Shown here piece after piece: positions 48,501-59,720 of a stretch of 64,000 bases of DNA. Within the stretch, counting starts at the first letter, position 1. Each line of letters starts with the position of its first letter. The notes under the pieces were generated by a model. The model had not been told where the DNA came from. It made no database searches and was given only the letters and a program-made list of their open reading frames with translations. Made by a program: the position numbers and the translations under genes. Where the stretch lies: positions 463,238,995 to 463,302,994 of the forward strand of contig OY282558.1 in NCBI GenBank assembly GCA_958295665.1, read 5' to 3'. This DNA is from Tipula vernalis. Lineage: Eukaryota; Arthropoda; Insecta; Diptera; Tipulidae.

Positions 48501-51500
48501 GACGACTTCACTTAAGAAAATCATTTCTCGGGCTGACGTTCTTATTACCTCCAGAAGATTCAGCCTTTTAATTCATGAAATTTTAATCTATGGAAAATTT
48601 ATTTTTAAAATATTCTAGAAAACGAAAATTTAGTTTAAAATTAAAATGGAAATTTCCATTTTCCAGAATATTTCAAAATTAAATTTGAGTTTTGCAGAAT
48701 ACGTACTTAAATTCGAGTTAACAAGTATAGTTTTCAGTTTTGTCTTCTAACGGAACAGTCGTTTGCCATTTTTATATTTCGAAAATTACGTCAGAAAATG
48801 TTGATTTATGTCAGCAATTCCTGATATAATTTCCTTTACTTTTCTGCTATGTTTTCAAGTCATTCTTGCTTAATTTCCTAATACTGAAATTTTTCCCAAT
48901 TTTTGAAAGCTTATTAAATTTCTGATAAAAATTAAATAAAATTCTGCCATAGCTTCACCTGGCGTTTATTCAGGCAGCCCTGAATAAGTATTTAAAACGG
49001 TTTGAGAAAGGAACCAACTGCATAAGGCTTGAGGGGTACCTATTACGTGAGCAAATATACAAGGGGCAAACGTGGAATCCTTTCAAATATTATGGGTTTA
49101 TTTAGCAAGCATATAGGCCACGCAAATGGCTTCACATTATGACGAGCCGTGTCTCGATTCGAGGCTTGCCACGCCTCGGTGGTGTGCCTGATATATTTAT
49201 TGCACAAAAGTACAAAATATACAACTTAGTGCGGGACCTTAATTGGAACTATTGGTCGATAATAGATTAACAACGTCGGAATGTTCCGTCACAAAAACGT
49301 GTTATTGATCGATAAACGATGGTGATCGGTTCACTGCAACATTTATGTGGTGAACAATATGAATGCTTTAGAGAACGGTCCTTGAACTTGAGACTGTTTA
49401 TCGAAATGAATTTTTTGGTTCCATCTAATGTTGCAACTGAGTGTTATAACAGCCGATATACCATCTCGATTTCGAAAGAGATCCCTTAAAATTGATTTTG
49501 AATCTCGAGCCGTGTTTGCGACACATTATCGCCCAAACTTGTATTCTTTGCAATGAGTACTGTTTTAGAAATTATTAAAAAAATAATTCAAATTAAAAAA
49601 ATTAAAATAAATAAATTTAAATTTAACAAAAAATTTGTATAACAATGATCCTTTGCAGTAATGACTTGATTTTTAAAAATATTAAATCCGAGGAGGAAAA
49701 GGGCAAAACGTGGGGCGTCTTACAAACGATTTGATAAATGTAGCATTTCACAAGTTTTCAACATTCATCCCTAATTATACTTTTCCCACAAAAATCATGC
49801 TATAATGGGGAAGTCCAGTTAGTAATCACGAAAGAAATATATTTCCTCGTTTTGACATTTCTCTATTAATGAGATTACCAGTCTCTAAAAGATAGATTCT
49901 TAAACTTTAGTAATACGAGTACATTTACAACCCTATATTCCCTTATAATTAAAATAAAAATTTATTAAGAAAAACCCTATATTGTAATCTGAGGGTTGTT
50001 TTATTTGAAAGTAGCTTATTCCCTTGTTGTCGGTTACTGATCTTAATTACACAGAGATACGTCTTTAAACGGACACTTTTTTCTTTAAGAAAATAAGATT
50101 TATCTGGAAAACAATAAATTTAACGAATTTTTAAATTAATTTAATAATCCGTTAACGGTTGACTAAGAAGCTTTTTTTAAAAATATAGGAAATTGAATAA
50201 ACAGGATTTAACAAGTTGTCATCAAAAATTCGTTAGGAAAATGAAGCTAATTTATCCAAATTGGAAAAGTTTTAGAAATAGTTTGGAATACCCTCACATT
50301 TCCGAAAATAAAAATCCTAAAGTATCTCATTAAAAAATAAGACCTCCATAAATTTTTGTCAACTACAATATGAAGATGAAAGAATACCACATAATTTCTT
50401 GTCATCCTTACCAATTAAGCCGCTTAACGCTTTGAGAAATTTAAATTATCCAACACTTCTTTTTATCTTTGCATTAATTTTTTATCGTTTCGTCGACCAT
50501 ATGATATCAAAAAATCAACAATCATTGCTGGTTATGAGATTTTGCAACTGGAATTTTAGAAATTTTATGGAAAAGAAAAATTAATTTTAACGATTTGAAA
50601 TGTTAATGAGCTTTGTAAAATACTTTTTAGTAATTCTAAAAATTTTATATTAAAAATCAATTCTTCAGTAAGTTAATACTCGTATGATCCATGTTCATCC
50701 ATCATATTTGTCATCTATCTTAAAACTACACCGCGAGGCGAAACACAAAATTATTGATAACTGATAACTTATAATTATAGTAATTATTCTGTTCCTGCAA
50801 GCCTTTCTACATATATTTAATTTTGTTTATTCAGTGTTTTTTTTTATTTTGATTTAAGTGTATAAATTTTAATTTGTCATTGTTTTATTTTTAATTATAA
50901 TTTTTTGTTAAATTTAAATTTATTTATTTTTATTTTTTTAATTGTATAATATATAAATATAATATATAATATTTTTATAACGAATGTACTATTATTATAT
51001 TTAAATAATTTTTTATATTACTGTTTTTTCTGTTTTAATGTCATGTTAAATTAAAATACAATTTATAATTAAATAACCATTGAATAAATAATAATATAAA
51101 TATAATATAATTATAATAAAAAAAATTTGTTTTATTATTTAAATTGTTTAAACTATTCGATGAATTTTTATCAAGCATTATAACTTGTACTTCGGCCATT
51201 TTAAATATGCTTAAGAGCGGATGACCAGTAAATTCCATATATTGTGAATTTATATGATGGCTAATTGTTTCTAATATTGTTTGACAATATTTCTATGTAT
51301 AAAGCGAAGAAAATTATAAAATTAACAAATAAGAAATTTTTATTATTTAGGTTTGTTATTTGTCGTTGATCAATTTCTACGAATATTATTTTCTCTACAT
51401 TACACAAAGAATTATGGTACAAATATTGATTGGCGATTGGACCGAACGATTGAAAATTATATAGCTTCAACTAAAACAAGAAAAATAAGAGCATAAATTC

Positions 51501-52429
51501 GCACCATAAAGTATTGCAAGTTTTGAGTTATATAATTAAGATTACAAATGCTTAAGAAGGATAAACAATTTGTCTTCCACAGTTTTATTTAGTACTATTA
51601 ATGTTATGAAACCAAATTCTCCCAGTGCCAACGGTGTATCTGCACGGTCCATCGCACTTGAATGGTCCATATTATAATTCGTGTTCAGTTCTCTGAAACG
51701 AACAGTGCAAACTACTCCCGATATGAAGCAACCATAATATTAAAGAAATTAATTTATCACTAAAATCAGTTGCAGGAAATGATCCGATATTTTTGTTTAC
51801 TAGTTTACTAATTCTGGGTTCTGATTGATATTTTTAATAAATCAGTTGTTTAACTTCCATTCAACCCTTCCTCTGTTGCTATTTTTCAGCTGGCGATGAT
51901 ATACAAAAAAATTGAGCTTTATCAATTCATATTTCATGGAAATAGCACTGTTTCGGATCAAAAGCTGTCGAAGCGCAACCTGATTTTTTTTATTGAAAAT
52001 TTTTGAATTTTTTTCATTCATAGCACAAAATCACATTAAATTAATGAAACAGCTTTATAATTTAAAAGAGTTACATCAGGTAAAATATTTGTAAGTTTTT
52101 GAGGTATTAAACTCTTGATGGCTGGATTGTCTTGATGTATTTTAAAAAAAAAATTATTTTTATATATGGGCTGTTTTGGAATTGTATGAATAGTAAAACA
52201 AAGAGTTACAGATTCCCGTTCTCTATGACTCACCAGAGTGGAATTGTTTCAGCCAATAAAACAAAGTCTTTATAAAGGTTATGAGTACTCTGAAAGTACT
52301 GAGGCGTATTCCATTTTTTTTTATTAAACAGTGCGCTTGCGTAACCAGATCCCCAGCCAGTTTTAACTTCATTTTCAATATAACCCTTCTTAGTTTTCCA
52401 ATGACAAATATCTGTTGTTATTCTATCTA
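48501..52429. other. AT-rich non-coding DNA with one GC-richer island
   Basis: 48950-49550 is richer in GC and lacks simple repeats, so it may be a decayed transposon, but no protein motif could be recognised in any frame. The rest is AT-rich with poly(A)/poly(T) runs. Nothing else supported. Confidence 0.4.
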
Positions 52430-53300
52430 TTATGTGGAAGCTTTTTGAATCCAAGGTTCATCGAGTTTCAGCTTTGAGCAGCGTATGGCTTTGTCCCGGT
52501 AGATCGGCAAACACTGTTTTGCTCTTATTTGGTGGCAATTTATTAAGTTGCCTTAATACTACTCTCTCAATTCTTATCGACAAGTTGCGTTATATCAACT
52601 GCGAGTTCAATCACATTAGGTGGGTGAGGTCCTACTTCTCTGGCCGTTCACGGTTTGTGAATATTTTTGATTCGTCTTCTCAGTTGTTCCAAATAATGGC
52701 CTTTTTTGGAGTATTCTTGTTCCTTTTATTTATAAACGATGTTAGTGACGGCTTTGAGTTTACAAACAGCCTTCTATATGAATATATTGGCCCCGAACTT
52801 TCGAGATTTCAGGGCTTTGAAAAAAAGAAAAACCAATTCAACGTTCATATGTATTCTGTTATTGCAAAGCATTATTTTCAAGTGATCTCTTTTTGAATAT
52901 GCCTCAGCGTTTAGTCGAAGGATATCAGAAAAATTCAACCGTTTATAAGTATAAGGTAAACTCAACTCGAAGCAACTGGAAATTGCAAACTGATTAGTGA
53001 GATAGGCGATAATCCTCTTGTGCTACTGCTATACTTCGAGATTTGATATCGCAACACTAACATTAAAGCAAAGCAGTTGTTCTCAATGGGTCCATCCAAT
53101 CTTTGAGGACGATTTTTGAATTGGAAATGTTTTCCAACCCCTCTGAGAAAATGCAAAATAAAGGGCATAAATGGCGCATGTAAAAGGCAACCAATATCGA
53201 ATATTAACAAGTCGCTAGCCGGGTTAAGTAATGACTTCTAACTGCAATGCTACCGAGTCATCTTCGAGGTGTCAACCTATCTTACGAGGTATTTGATGTC
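52430..53300 (+). mobile_element. Non-LTR retrotransposon reverse-transcriptase relic
   Basis: The plus-strand frame 52432-52896 reads WVRSYFSGRSRFVNIFDSSS, then FLFLLFINDVSDGFEFTNSL, which are the conserved blocks of LINE reverse transcriptases (around the GVPQGSxLGPxLFxxFIND and YADD motifs). The PQGS block has decayed to a phenylalanine-rich stretch, and the catalytic YADD is replaced by YEY, so it is inactive. Downstream, with stops and frameshifts, GNCKLISEIGD (about 52977) and ISNINKSLAGLSNDF (about 53190-53240) continue the relic. It lies about 250 bp beyond the last Gfrl exon on the opposite strand. The clade (jockey or CR1-like) is not certain. Confidence 0.75.
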
Positions 53301-53546
53301 GTACTTGCTACAAATCAAAGAAGGCACAAAGAGATAAATATCCGGTTGTATGTTTCGTTATGGGAACAAGAAAGTAAATGGGGAGGAAATATTGTGGTTA
53401 TTTTATGCAACGCTCCCCTATAGAATTCATTACTTTGATGATTATATAAAATATTTCTACAAAGATTTGTTTTACAACAAACATTCAGAAATCGATCAAC
53501 ATATGATAATATATGTATATAGTAAAATTTAGTTCAAATCACTCAC

Positions 53547-54014
53547 CTTTTCTTTATACAACATTTGACTGGACGACCCTCGAATATCGTGCGGTAAGCG
53601 CGCTGACAAAATAACATTTTCATCCGTCATATTGAACAGTGTTAGCGTACACGATGTACGATTTGTTATGTGCGTATATAAATAATGCTGCAGCGATCGT
53701 ACCGCATCTTGCACCCCTAAATTGGTGTGTGGACGTAACATTGATTCATCGGCTGTACTATAGCCTAATAATAAATAAACACCACCCGGTAATATATATT
53801 CACCGGGAGGCGGTCGCATACATATAAAATGACCGGAATAGCATAAACATCGGCCACGATACGCTTGATATGCGGGTGCTGCATGATTATAATACGCTAG
53901 CGGTGTACGACATGGTATCATGGGTACGCAAAGTGCGTGACATGCTAGCGAAAGTGGTTCACCAGTATCACCACACGAACACAGCTCACTACATTCGGCA
54001 TCATCGGATTTGAT
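53547..54014 (-). CDS. Gfrl: Gfrl exon g: conserved C-terminal cysteine-rich region
   Basis: Acceptor AATTTTTCAG, donor AAAAG/GTGAGT, phase 0 at both ends, 156 residues. It carries a cysteine cluster (ECSELCSCGD, ACHALCVP, IPC, RCLCYSGHFIC), then LPGGVYLLLGYS and LGVQDAVRSLQHYL, and an N-glycosylation-like NRT. Base composition is richer in GC than the surrounding introns. The clear donor predicts at least one further exon at lower coordinates; the nearest candidate DNA is occupied by a retrotransposon relic. Confidence 0.87.
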
Positions 54015-56020
54015 CTGAAAAATTATACACGTTTTGGCTAATTACGCTTAAACTAGCGGTTGTTCTATCTTACCCGTTTACTTTGACCTTCTGGAATATA
54101 CTGGTCACTTTGATATGGTCGTTGCACTACACAAAATCCTAAAATAAATTCTGCTATTAATTAAATTATCTAAATACTCGCATAAAGTAATAAACTCACG
54201 TATTGGTTGCGATGTGGTACCACTTGGCATACGGATTGTAAAATGGGTCGTTGACAATGTCGTTGGCATTGTAGCGCGCGCTGTTGTTACTGTCGTTACG
54301 GTTGTTGTTTTAATTTCCATCTCCGTGACTATATCCTGATTAAGTTTTCCTCCATCAACCATAATATTTCCATTATCTCCAACCCCTAAATTTTTTACCG
54401 CATCATCACCAGTACCACCAACATCACCACCACCGATCCCTTCATTACCCGTCAAGTGTATTAAAATTTTCTCGTCTAAATCATTATTACTCTTGTTATT
54501 ATTAATGCTATCATCTTTGTTGTTATTGGAAAAGTTTTCATTATTTAAATTTTCATTTCCATCATCGATTTCATTTCCGTTTTGCATTAAGGTTTCTGGT
54601 ATTGAATCAGGATTAATATCTATGTAATTTGTATCAAAATCAAAGGATGATGACGGTGGGCGATGATTCTGTGGAAATGTATTTAACAATAAAATAAAAT
54701 AAAATTTCGATTTTTCAAAGTTTTTCAATTTAAAAATTCTGTTTTTAATTACCGGTGCTGTTATTGTCGCTATTATAGTGGTGGTTGTTAATATTCCCAA
54801 TTCGGCAAGACGTTTTATATGAAAATCTCGCTGAGCTTCCACTGATGCACACAAAATAACATAAAAAAAGCGGAAATTATGTAATTATTAAATCGACCGT
54901 TGTGGTCATTATGACTCACCCACACATGGGTTTAACCATAACAATTTTTGCCAACCCAAACAATCAAAATGTTGTTGCTGTTCGGTACCATGACACGAGC
55001 ATGTTGTTCGTAATGGTGTTCCCAATATACCAACAACCGCTTGTCGACACGAACTAATTTTGGTGGCACATTTACTTGTCGTACTATCAAAGGCACAACC
55101 TTGTTCAAATATTTCCAACTTTTTACTATAAAAACAAACAAACGTTAGATAACATAAACTAATACTTTTTTATAATAATAACAATAATTAAAATTACAAG
55201 AGAAAAGTTAAATTGAATCGTGTTTAACCGAAAAAGCCGCACACAAATGAGTTTACATTAGAACGAAAAAAACAGTTTTTAGAATTTTTAATTACATTTT
55301 GGTTTTTGCATTGTGTCTTAGTTAGCTTTGTCGATAAGAAAAAAAAACTTTTCAATTTTCAACACTCTCGAATAAGGTGCTTGTTCCAATTATAATGTAT
55401 TGTATATACATATGATATGTATATATGCATATAAATCATAAAAGAAATTCTAAAACTTTACTTTTGATGTTGGCGGTAACGGTAATCAAAAAGTTTCATT
55501 TAAATTACCTGCAATATTCATCTTCACGACAAATCTCAACGATTGAATTACATGACGGTGGATGTGGATAATTTATACCATTATGAATATGATAATTATC
55601 TGGAGCACGTTTTGCGCATATTGGATGTAATTTTTCTTGCGCCAACATACATTTGTCATGGTGTGTTGTTGTTTTTCTAAAAAATGACACACAAAAAAAG
55701 TTGTACAGATTATTTCATCCTGTCTAGAGGAGATAAATCTTGTAATAGCAGTCAGATTTACCGGCAGATGCAAAATGCGATATCTAAACTTAAGTCATCG
55801 TATAAATTACGAAAAAGTTTTTGTAATGCATCCATGCATGTATTACGATTGCAGCGATATAGTTCACAGTGTGATGTTACCGAATGTAAATATGTGGCGC
55901 AGGTTGAGTCTTCGCGACAAGTTTCCAATGCAACATGGCAAGTGCTTTGAAACGGTATTGGCATAATTTCGTTCGAATCGATTTCAGGTGGCGATGGTGG
56001 TGGAGGGATGTAGTATTCGC
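53547..56020 (-). CDS. Gfrl: GDNF-receptor-like protein (Gfrl), seven internal exons, partial at both ends
   Basis: Seven exons join into 574 residues with no stop, and every split codon is completed correctly: 56020-55762, 55676-55509, 55125-54920, 54841-54753, 54668-54200, 54138-54074, 54014-53547. All introns are GT-AG; five are 59-85 bp and one is 383 bp. Fragment residues about 27-111 form one GDNF/GAS1 (GFR-alpha) domain with ten cysteines (pattern CHVALETC, SHC, YRC, NTC, FCIC, DKC, PIC). Residues about 128-209 form a second (SCNSIVEIC, EYC, QGC, SKC, SSC, TCSC, FDC, NPC). Residues 241-396 are an Asn-, Gly- and Thr-rich linker, then a cysteine-rich region (RCLCYSGHFICMRPPPGEY) as I recall it from insect Gfrl C-termini. 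GFR-alpha proteins are cell-surface co-receptors; the fly orthologue is neural and has been linked to the adhesion molecule FasII, but no insect GDNF ligand is known. No start codon, signal peptide or membrane anchor lies in the window, and the last exon ends in a strong donor, so both ends are missing. Confidence 0.87.
54074..54138 (-). CDS. Gfrl: Gfrl exon f: 65-base micro-exon
   Basis: Lies between acceptor TTTATTTTAG and donor AACGG/GTAAGA, with introns of 61 and 59 bp on its two sides. It completes an Arg codon and adds 21 residues, FCVVQRPYQSDQYIPEG followed by QSKR, the start of the conserved C-terminal cysteine-rich region. It is too short to be found by ORF length and was located from splice sites and phase. 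Confidence 0.83.
54200..54668 (-). CDS. Gfrl: Gfrl exon e: low-complexity Asn/Gly/Thr linker
   Basis: A 469-base exon encoding 156 residues with no cysteine. It is acidic and Asn-rich first (NNNKDDSINNNKSNND), then Gly-rich (GIGGGDVGGTGDD), then a Thr-rich stretch (EIKTTTVTTVTT) that resembles an O-glycosylated stalk. Donor ATAC/GTGAGT leaves one base. This is the least conserved kind of segment and likely differs greatly between species. Confidence 0.82.
54753..54841 (-). CDS. Gfrl: Gfrl exon d: short linker exon
   Basis: An 89-base exon between acceptor TGTGCATCAG and donor CACCG/GTAATT. It completes a Val codon and encodes 29 residues, EAQRDFHIKRLAELG then a Thr/Ile-rich run. The following 84-bp intron also reads through in frame, so retention would add 28 residues instead of shifting the frame; the boundary with the next exon is therefore the least certain of the model. 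Confidence 0.75.
54920..55125 (-). CDS. Gfrl: Gfrl exon c: body of GFR domain 2
   Basis: The acceptor ends GTTTTTATAG and the donor is GTGTGG/GTGAGT. The first T completes a Ser codon. It contains the remaining seven cysteines (QGC, SKC, SSC, TCSC, FDC, NPC), including the paired C-x-C typical of GFR-alpha domains, and closes with WLNPCV. Confidence 0.87.
55509..55676 (-). CDS. Gfrl: Gfrl exon b: end of GFR domain 1 and start of domain 2
   Basis: The acceptor ends TCATTTTTTAG and the donor is TGCAG/GTAATT. Its first base completes an Arg codon from the previous exon; it leaves two bases (phase 2). It supplies DKC and LHPIC, cysteines nine and ten of the first domain, a short linker (NYHIHNGINYPHPPS), and the first three cysteines of the second domain (SCNSIVEICREDEYC). 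Confidence 0.87.
55762..56020 (-). CDS. Gfrl: Gfrl exon a: first visible GDNF/GAS1 domain
   Basis: The acceptor is a pyrimidine-rich tract ending TTACTTCCAG; the donor is CCG/GTAAAT. The exon enters one base into a codon (phase 1) and leaves two bases (phase 2). It encodes a proline-rich lead-in (EYYIPPPPSPPE), then the first eight cysteines of the GFR domain, ending at FCIC. Phase 1 entry means an upstream coding exon exists; none is recognisable between 56021 and 64000. Confidence 0.87.
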
Positions 56021-57543
56021 CTGGAAGTAAATAAGAGAATATGGAGAACTATAAATTTGGAGACATTTCATAACTAACTAGATAAAATACTCAAGAAATC
56101 AACAGGCTCACCACAATTTACCTTAATGAAAACGTCTTCAATATTGCACTCGTTTATAGGAATAAAAACTATTATAAAGTTTAAATAAAGCTACCGTAGT
56201 TCGGTAAGTTTTATTTATTTTTATCAATTTTTAATATATTTTGGAATGGTTTTGTCAATATTTTTTTACAGTTCATTGGTTTATTTTTACAAACCGTCAT
56301 ATCATAAATTATAATAAAATCGATTAATAAGCAGGAGATGATAAACAAACTTAACCGGCAAATTAAAAGTTACCGCCGACAACATAATCTGAGTACAGTT
56401 CTCTCCTTCTCGTTCAGTTTCTCATTTTATTTGCTATCCATATATCTGATTTCGGCACATGTACCACTTCTCTACAATGATATAAAGCCATCCATTCAAA
56501 AGTGGACAGTGTCTCAAATAAATTAATCAATTCATTAATTTTCATATGAAACGTTCAGAAATACTAAAAGACCTTGATAAATTAAATCGTTAATTTGTCA
56601 ATCCCAGTTGTAATTCCTTTGTGCATGCCAAAGCTTTTTTCTTGCTTCATGGTAATATTGAGAAATTTCAAAGAGCCATTTAAAAGTTATAAAATTATCT
56701 ATCTTAATTGAACTTTCAATTTTTCTTGTGAATCATCCAAAAGCTGTAAAGGCTTTTCATTAATTCAACCATTAATTTGTCACCTCCCTTTCCTTGTATA
56801 TATAAGCAAACTCTTTACAATGTTTAATGCTGTATATATAAGCAAAACCCTTTACAATATTCAGAAATTTCGCATAACCCATTCGAAAGTCATTAAAGGC
56901 GATCTAACCTACTTCAACTTTCTTCTCCATAAGTTCTAAAAGATTTGGTTTAATTTTAATGATAATTTATTAACCCCAGTTAAAATTTCTTTTTACAAGC
57001 CAACCCTTTACTTTGTATTCTACGATAACATTCAGAATAATGGTAATAGCTACGTCCTAAAAAAATACCTTAAATTTCCAATTTCCTCTGTGAATCGTCT
57101 ATAAATAGTAAAGTTTTTAAATTAAATCAACCGTTAGTTTTTCCATCCCAGTGGCAATTTCATTCAGAACATTGGTAAAAGTGATTTAAACGGCGTTACA
57201 CCTTTAACTCTTAAAGTCTAATTCTCATTTGATGCTTAATGTAATTCAGTATGATTTCATTCTGATAAATGTGGCCAAGTAAATACTTTATTCACGCTTT
57301 GTGTGAAATTACATTGAGCAGAAAGAATTTGTAGTTATAATACATATAAACCACAACACTATCGATTTATGTAACATACAATAACTACGGCTAAATTAAC
57401 AATGTTATACTGCTATAAAGGATAGGGCGAACAATCATTACAAATTCTATTATCATTCGTTTCTGCCAGCTTATCATAAATTACCTGTAATAAAAATTTC
57501 TAATTTCAATTCTCATCTAGAATGGCTCGTTAGCTCGTATTTG

Positions 57544-57619
<76 letters not shown>

Positions 57620-59109
57620 CATTTTTTTATATATATACGTGTATATATATGTATATACACGTATGTTGTCGTTGTCAATTTCAAACAGCTATTTAAAGTA
57701 AGCATCTCATGGCATAACAAAAATAAATGTTCATTATCAAAATGAATTTAAGAGAGTTTAGCACAGCAACAAAACGTTTCAAATAGTTTTCAATTTATAA
57801 ATAAAAAGTAAAGCATTTTTACAGCGACCTTATCAGATATTTTGTGTTTATTTACGTCGGTTGTTTGTTAGATAATATATGAACCTTTTAAAAAATGTAT
57901 CATTTGGTGTACCTTTAGTATAGGGAAATATATGCGAACAATAGATACGATTCATGTTTTATAGTTGCAATCAAATCACATCAAACTTTTTCTATGTTTT
58001 TTGCAAATCAATTATTTAAATTATATTATATAGAATATCGAGTGTATAAGCGCGAATATACACATGTTTGTACGTTCTTATTTGATTGGAAACCAAAATA
58101 GGATTAACGAATATCTATTATCAATATCTAATCTAGTAAAGTATATAATGTAAATTTTATTCGAAGCTTTTAAAAATTTAATACTCTGTCTCTATCATCA
58201 TAACAATAAATATAATGACATGAAGGGACAGAATTTTTGTGTGCTTTATGGATTATCGATTTTATCTATTTTATAATATTGTGTTTTATACCCGAAAGCT
58301 TTTTCCTTCGATAACATCATGATTACATATCTATCTAACATCGTTTCAAATGATTTTCGGATTTTTTTTTTTTTTTAAGAAAACGATTATGTAACAATAA
58401 TAATATAAAAATAGAGAACGATACTATAAATATATAAAGCTTTAATAATCATAGTACAAACAACAACAAAAACACCAGAAGAGGCTGTAGGAAATTCACC
58501 TAATTTTGAAAAAAAGTATAATCTAATTTTGTTCATTTTTGTTGGTATCACCCTACGGTATTTTTGTTAAGTGTAACTTTAAAATTTTAACCACCCGACT
58601 ACAGGGTACTTGAAAATGTTCGTGTAATTGCGATGATGAGTTTAGTGTGAGTGTTGAAAAAATAATAATTTTAAGTCAGTGTTACAAATTTTCAGTGATT
58701 GTAAAAATTTAAATGCTTGCACTCTGTCAAAAACTTAAAATAATATTATTTATTATCACAAATAAATTGTTTCAATTACACAATAAATTTTATTATCAAT
58801 TTAATTGCTATAAAATAAACAGATAAAACGGAAAATTTAATTAAAATATTTATGAGGACGTTTCTTTTTTTTTTTAATTAATGATACTTACTAGCTTGAA
58901 AAAAATATTATTATAATTGGATTGTTCCGAAAAGCCGAAAAAAAACATTGATGGTTTAAATAATTTAATTAAATCGTTCTTAACATAAATTGTTAGTTGC
59001 ACCTTTGAATATCTTTTATGATGTATGGCACTGTTTAAATAAAGACAATCAGTTAAAGTAAAGATTTAAACCATTCATAATTTGGAATAATTATTTAGCG
59101 AACGAGATA
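56021..59109. other. Upstream intron of Gfrl, AT-rich
   Basis: No coding exon recognised. It holds a short tandem duplication of about 55 bp around 56800-56860 (TATATAAGCAAA...CTTTACAAT twice), a (TA)n tract listed separately, and poly(T)/poly(A) runs. Because the first visible Gfrl exon enters in phase 1, this is inferred to be intron. Confidence 0.5.
57544..57618. repeat. (TA)n microsatellite
   Basis: About 37 uninterrupted TA units, followed at 57629-57665 by a TATATACGTG...CACGTAT inverted motif. Confidence 0.95.
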
Positions 59110-59720
59110 CATTCTGTCAAAAATGTACCGGGAATTGTTAAATAAAACACAAATTTTAAGTTCAATCATAAATATTTATTTTGTCGCCCTCAAATATTCC
59201 CCATTCGAGGATATACACATATGTCAGTGTTTTTCCAATCATCGAAACATTTTTTATAGGCGCAGTTTCCTGGAGGGCCTTCAGGTTGCACGCCGAATTT
59301 GGTTTTATGGCTTCAATGGAGTCAAAACGAGTTCCACAAAGTAAAGCAATTTGAGTCTGGGAAACAGGGAAAAATCACCTGGTGCTAAATCAGGCGAATG
59401 TGGTGTGGTTCCCGTTGTATAAAATCCATAAGTTTTTTCCCATAATTTCGGCCACTTTTTTCGCATCAGCACAACAAATTTTGTTGCAACAAAAAATTTA
59501 AGGCAAACTCTTTGTTTAATAATTTCGTTCATCGTAAAAATCGCCGTGCACTAATGAGGTCGACTGACTTATCCAGCTTCTGTAAACAAACTGGTTGACA
59601 CATCATGCTCAAAGTTGGCATCATAATAAAAGACAGTTCTACCAATCTAGGAAAACAAATTTAAACCCTTCAGCGGGGGCATTTTAAATTAACAATTTCT
59701 GGTACTATTTTGACAGAATG
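59110..59720 (-). mobile_element. Internally deleted mariner-family transposon (611 bp)
   Basis: Both ends carry a matching inverted repeat of about 32 bp beginning CATTCTGTCAAAA, flanked by the TA duplication expected of Tc1/mariner (59108-59109 and 59721-59722). On the minus strand an ATG at 59532 opens an N-terminal helix-turn-helix-like segment (EIIKQRVCLKFFVATKF...), which runs straight into HSPDLAPGDFSLFPRLK, the motif around the last catalytic Asp of mariner transposases. The central catalytic domain is missing, so the two ends are fused in frame. A frameshift follows; downstream frames still read YKKCFDDWK and GIFEGDK, typical of mariner C-termini. Non-autonomous, probably mobilised in trans in the past. 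Confidence 0.85.

Noticed and set aside
54105..54199. C-terminal part of the unspliced minus frame after 54200 (EFITLCEYLDN)
   Set aside because: It is intron read-through; a GTGAGT donor at 54199 and the micro-exon at 54138 restore the conserved region.
55684..55966. Plus-strand frames overlapping the Gfrl exons, and the minus frame 55877-56071
   Set aside because: Shadows of the spliced minus-strand gene; they ignore the splice sites and break the cysteine pattern.
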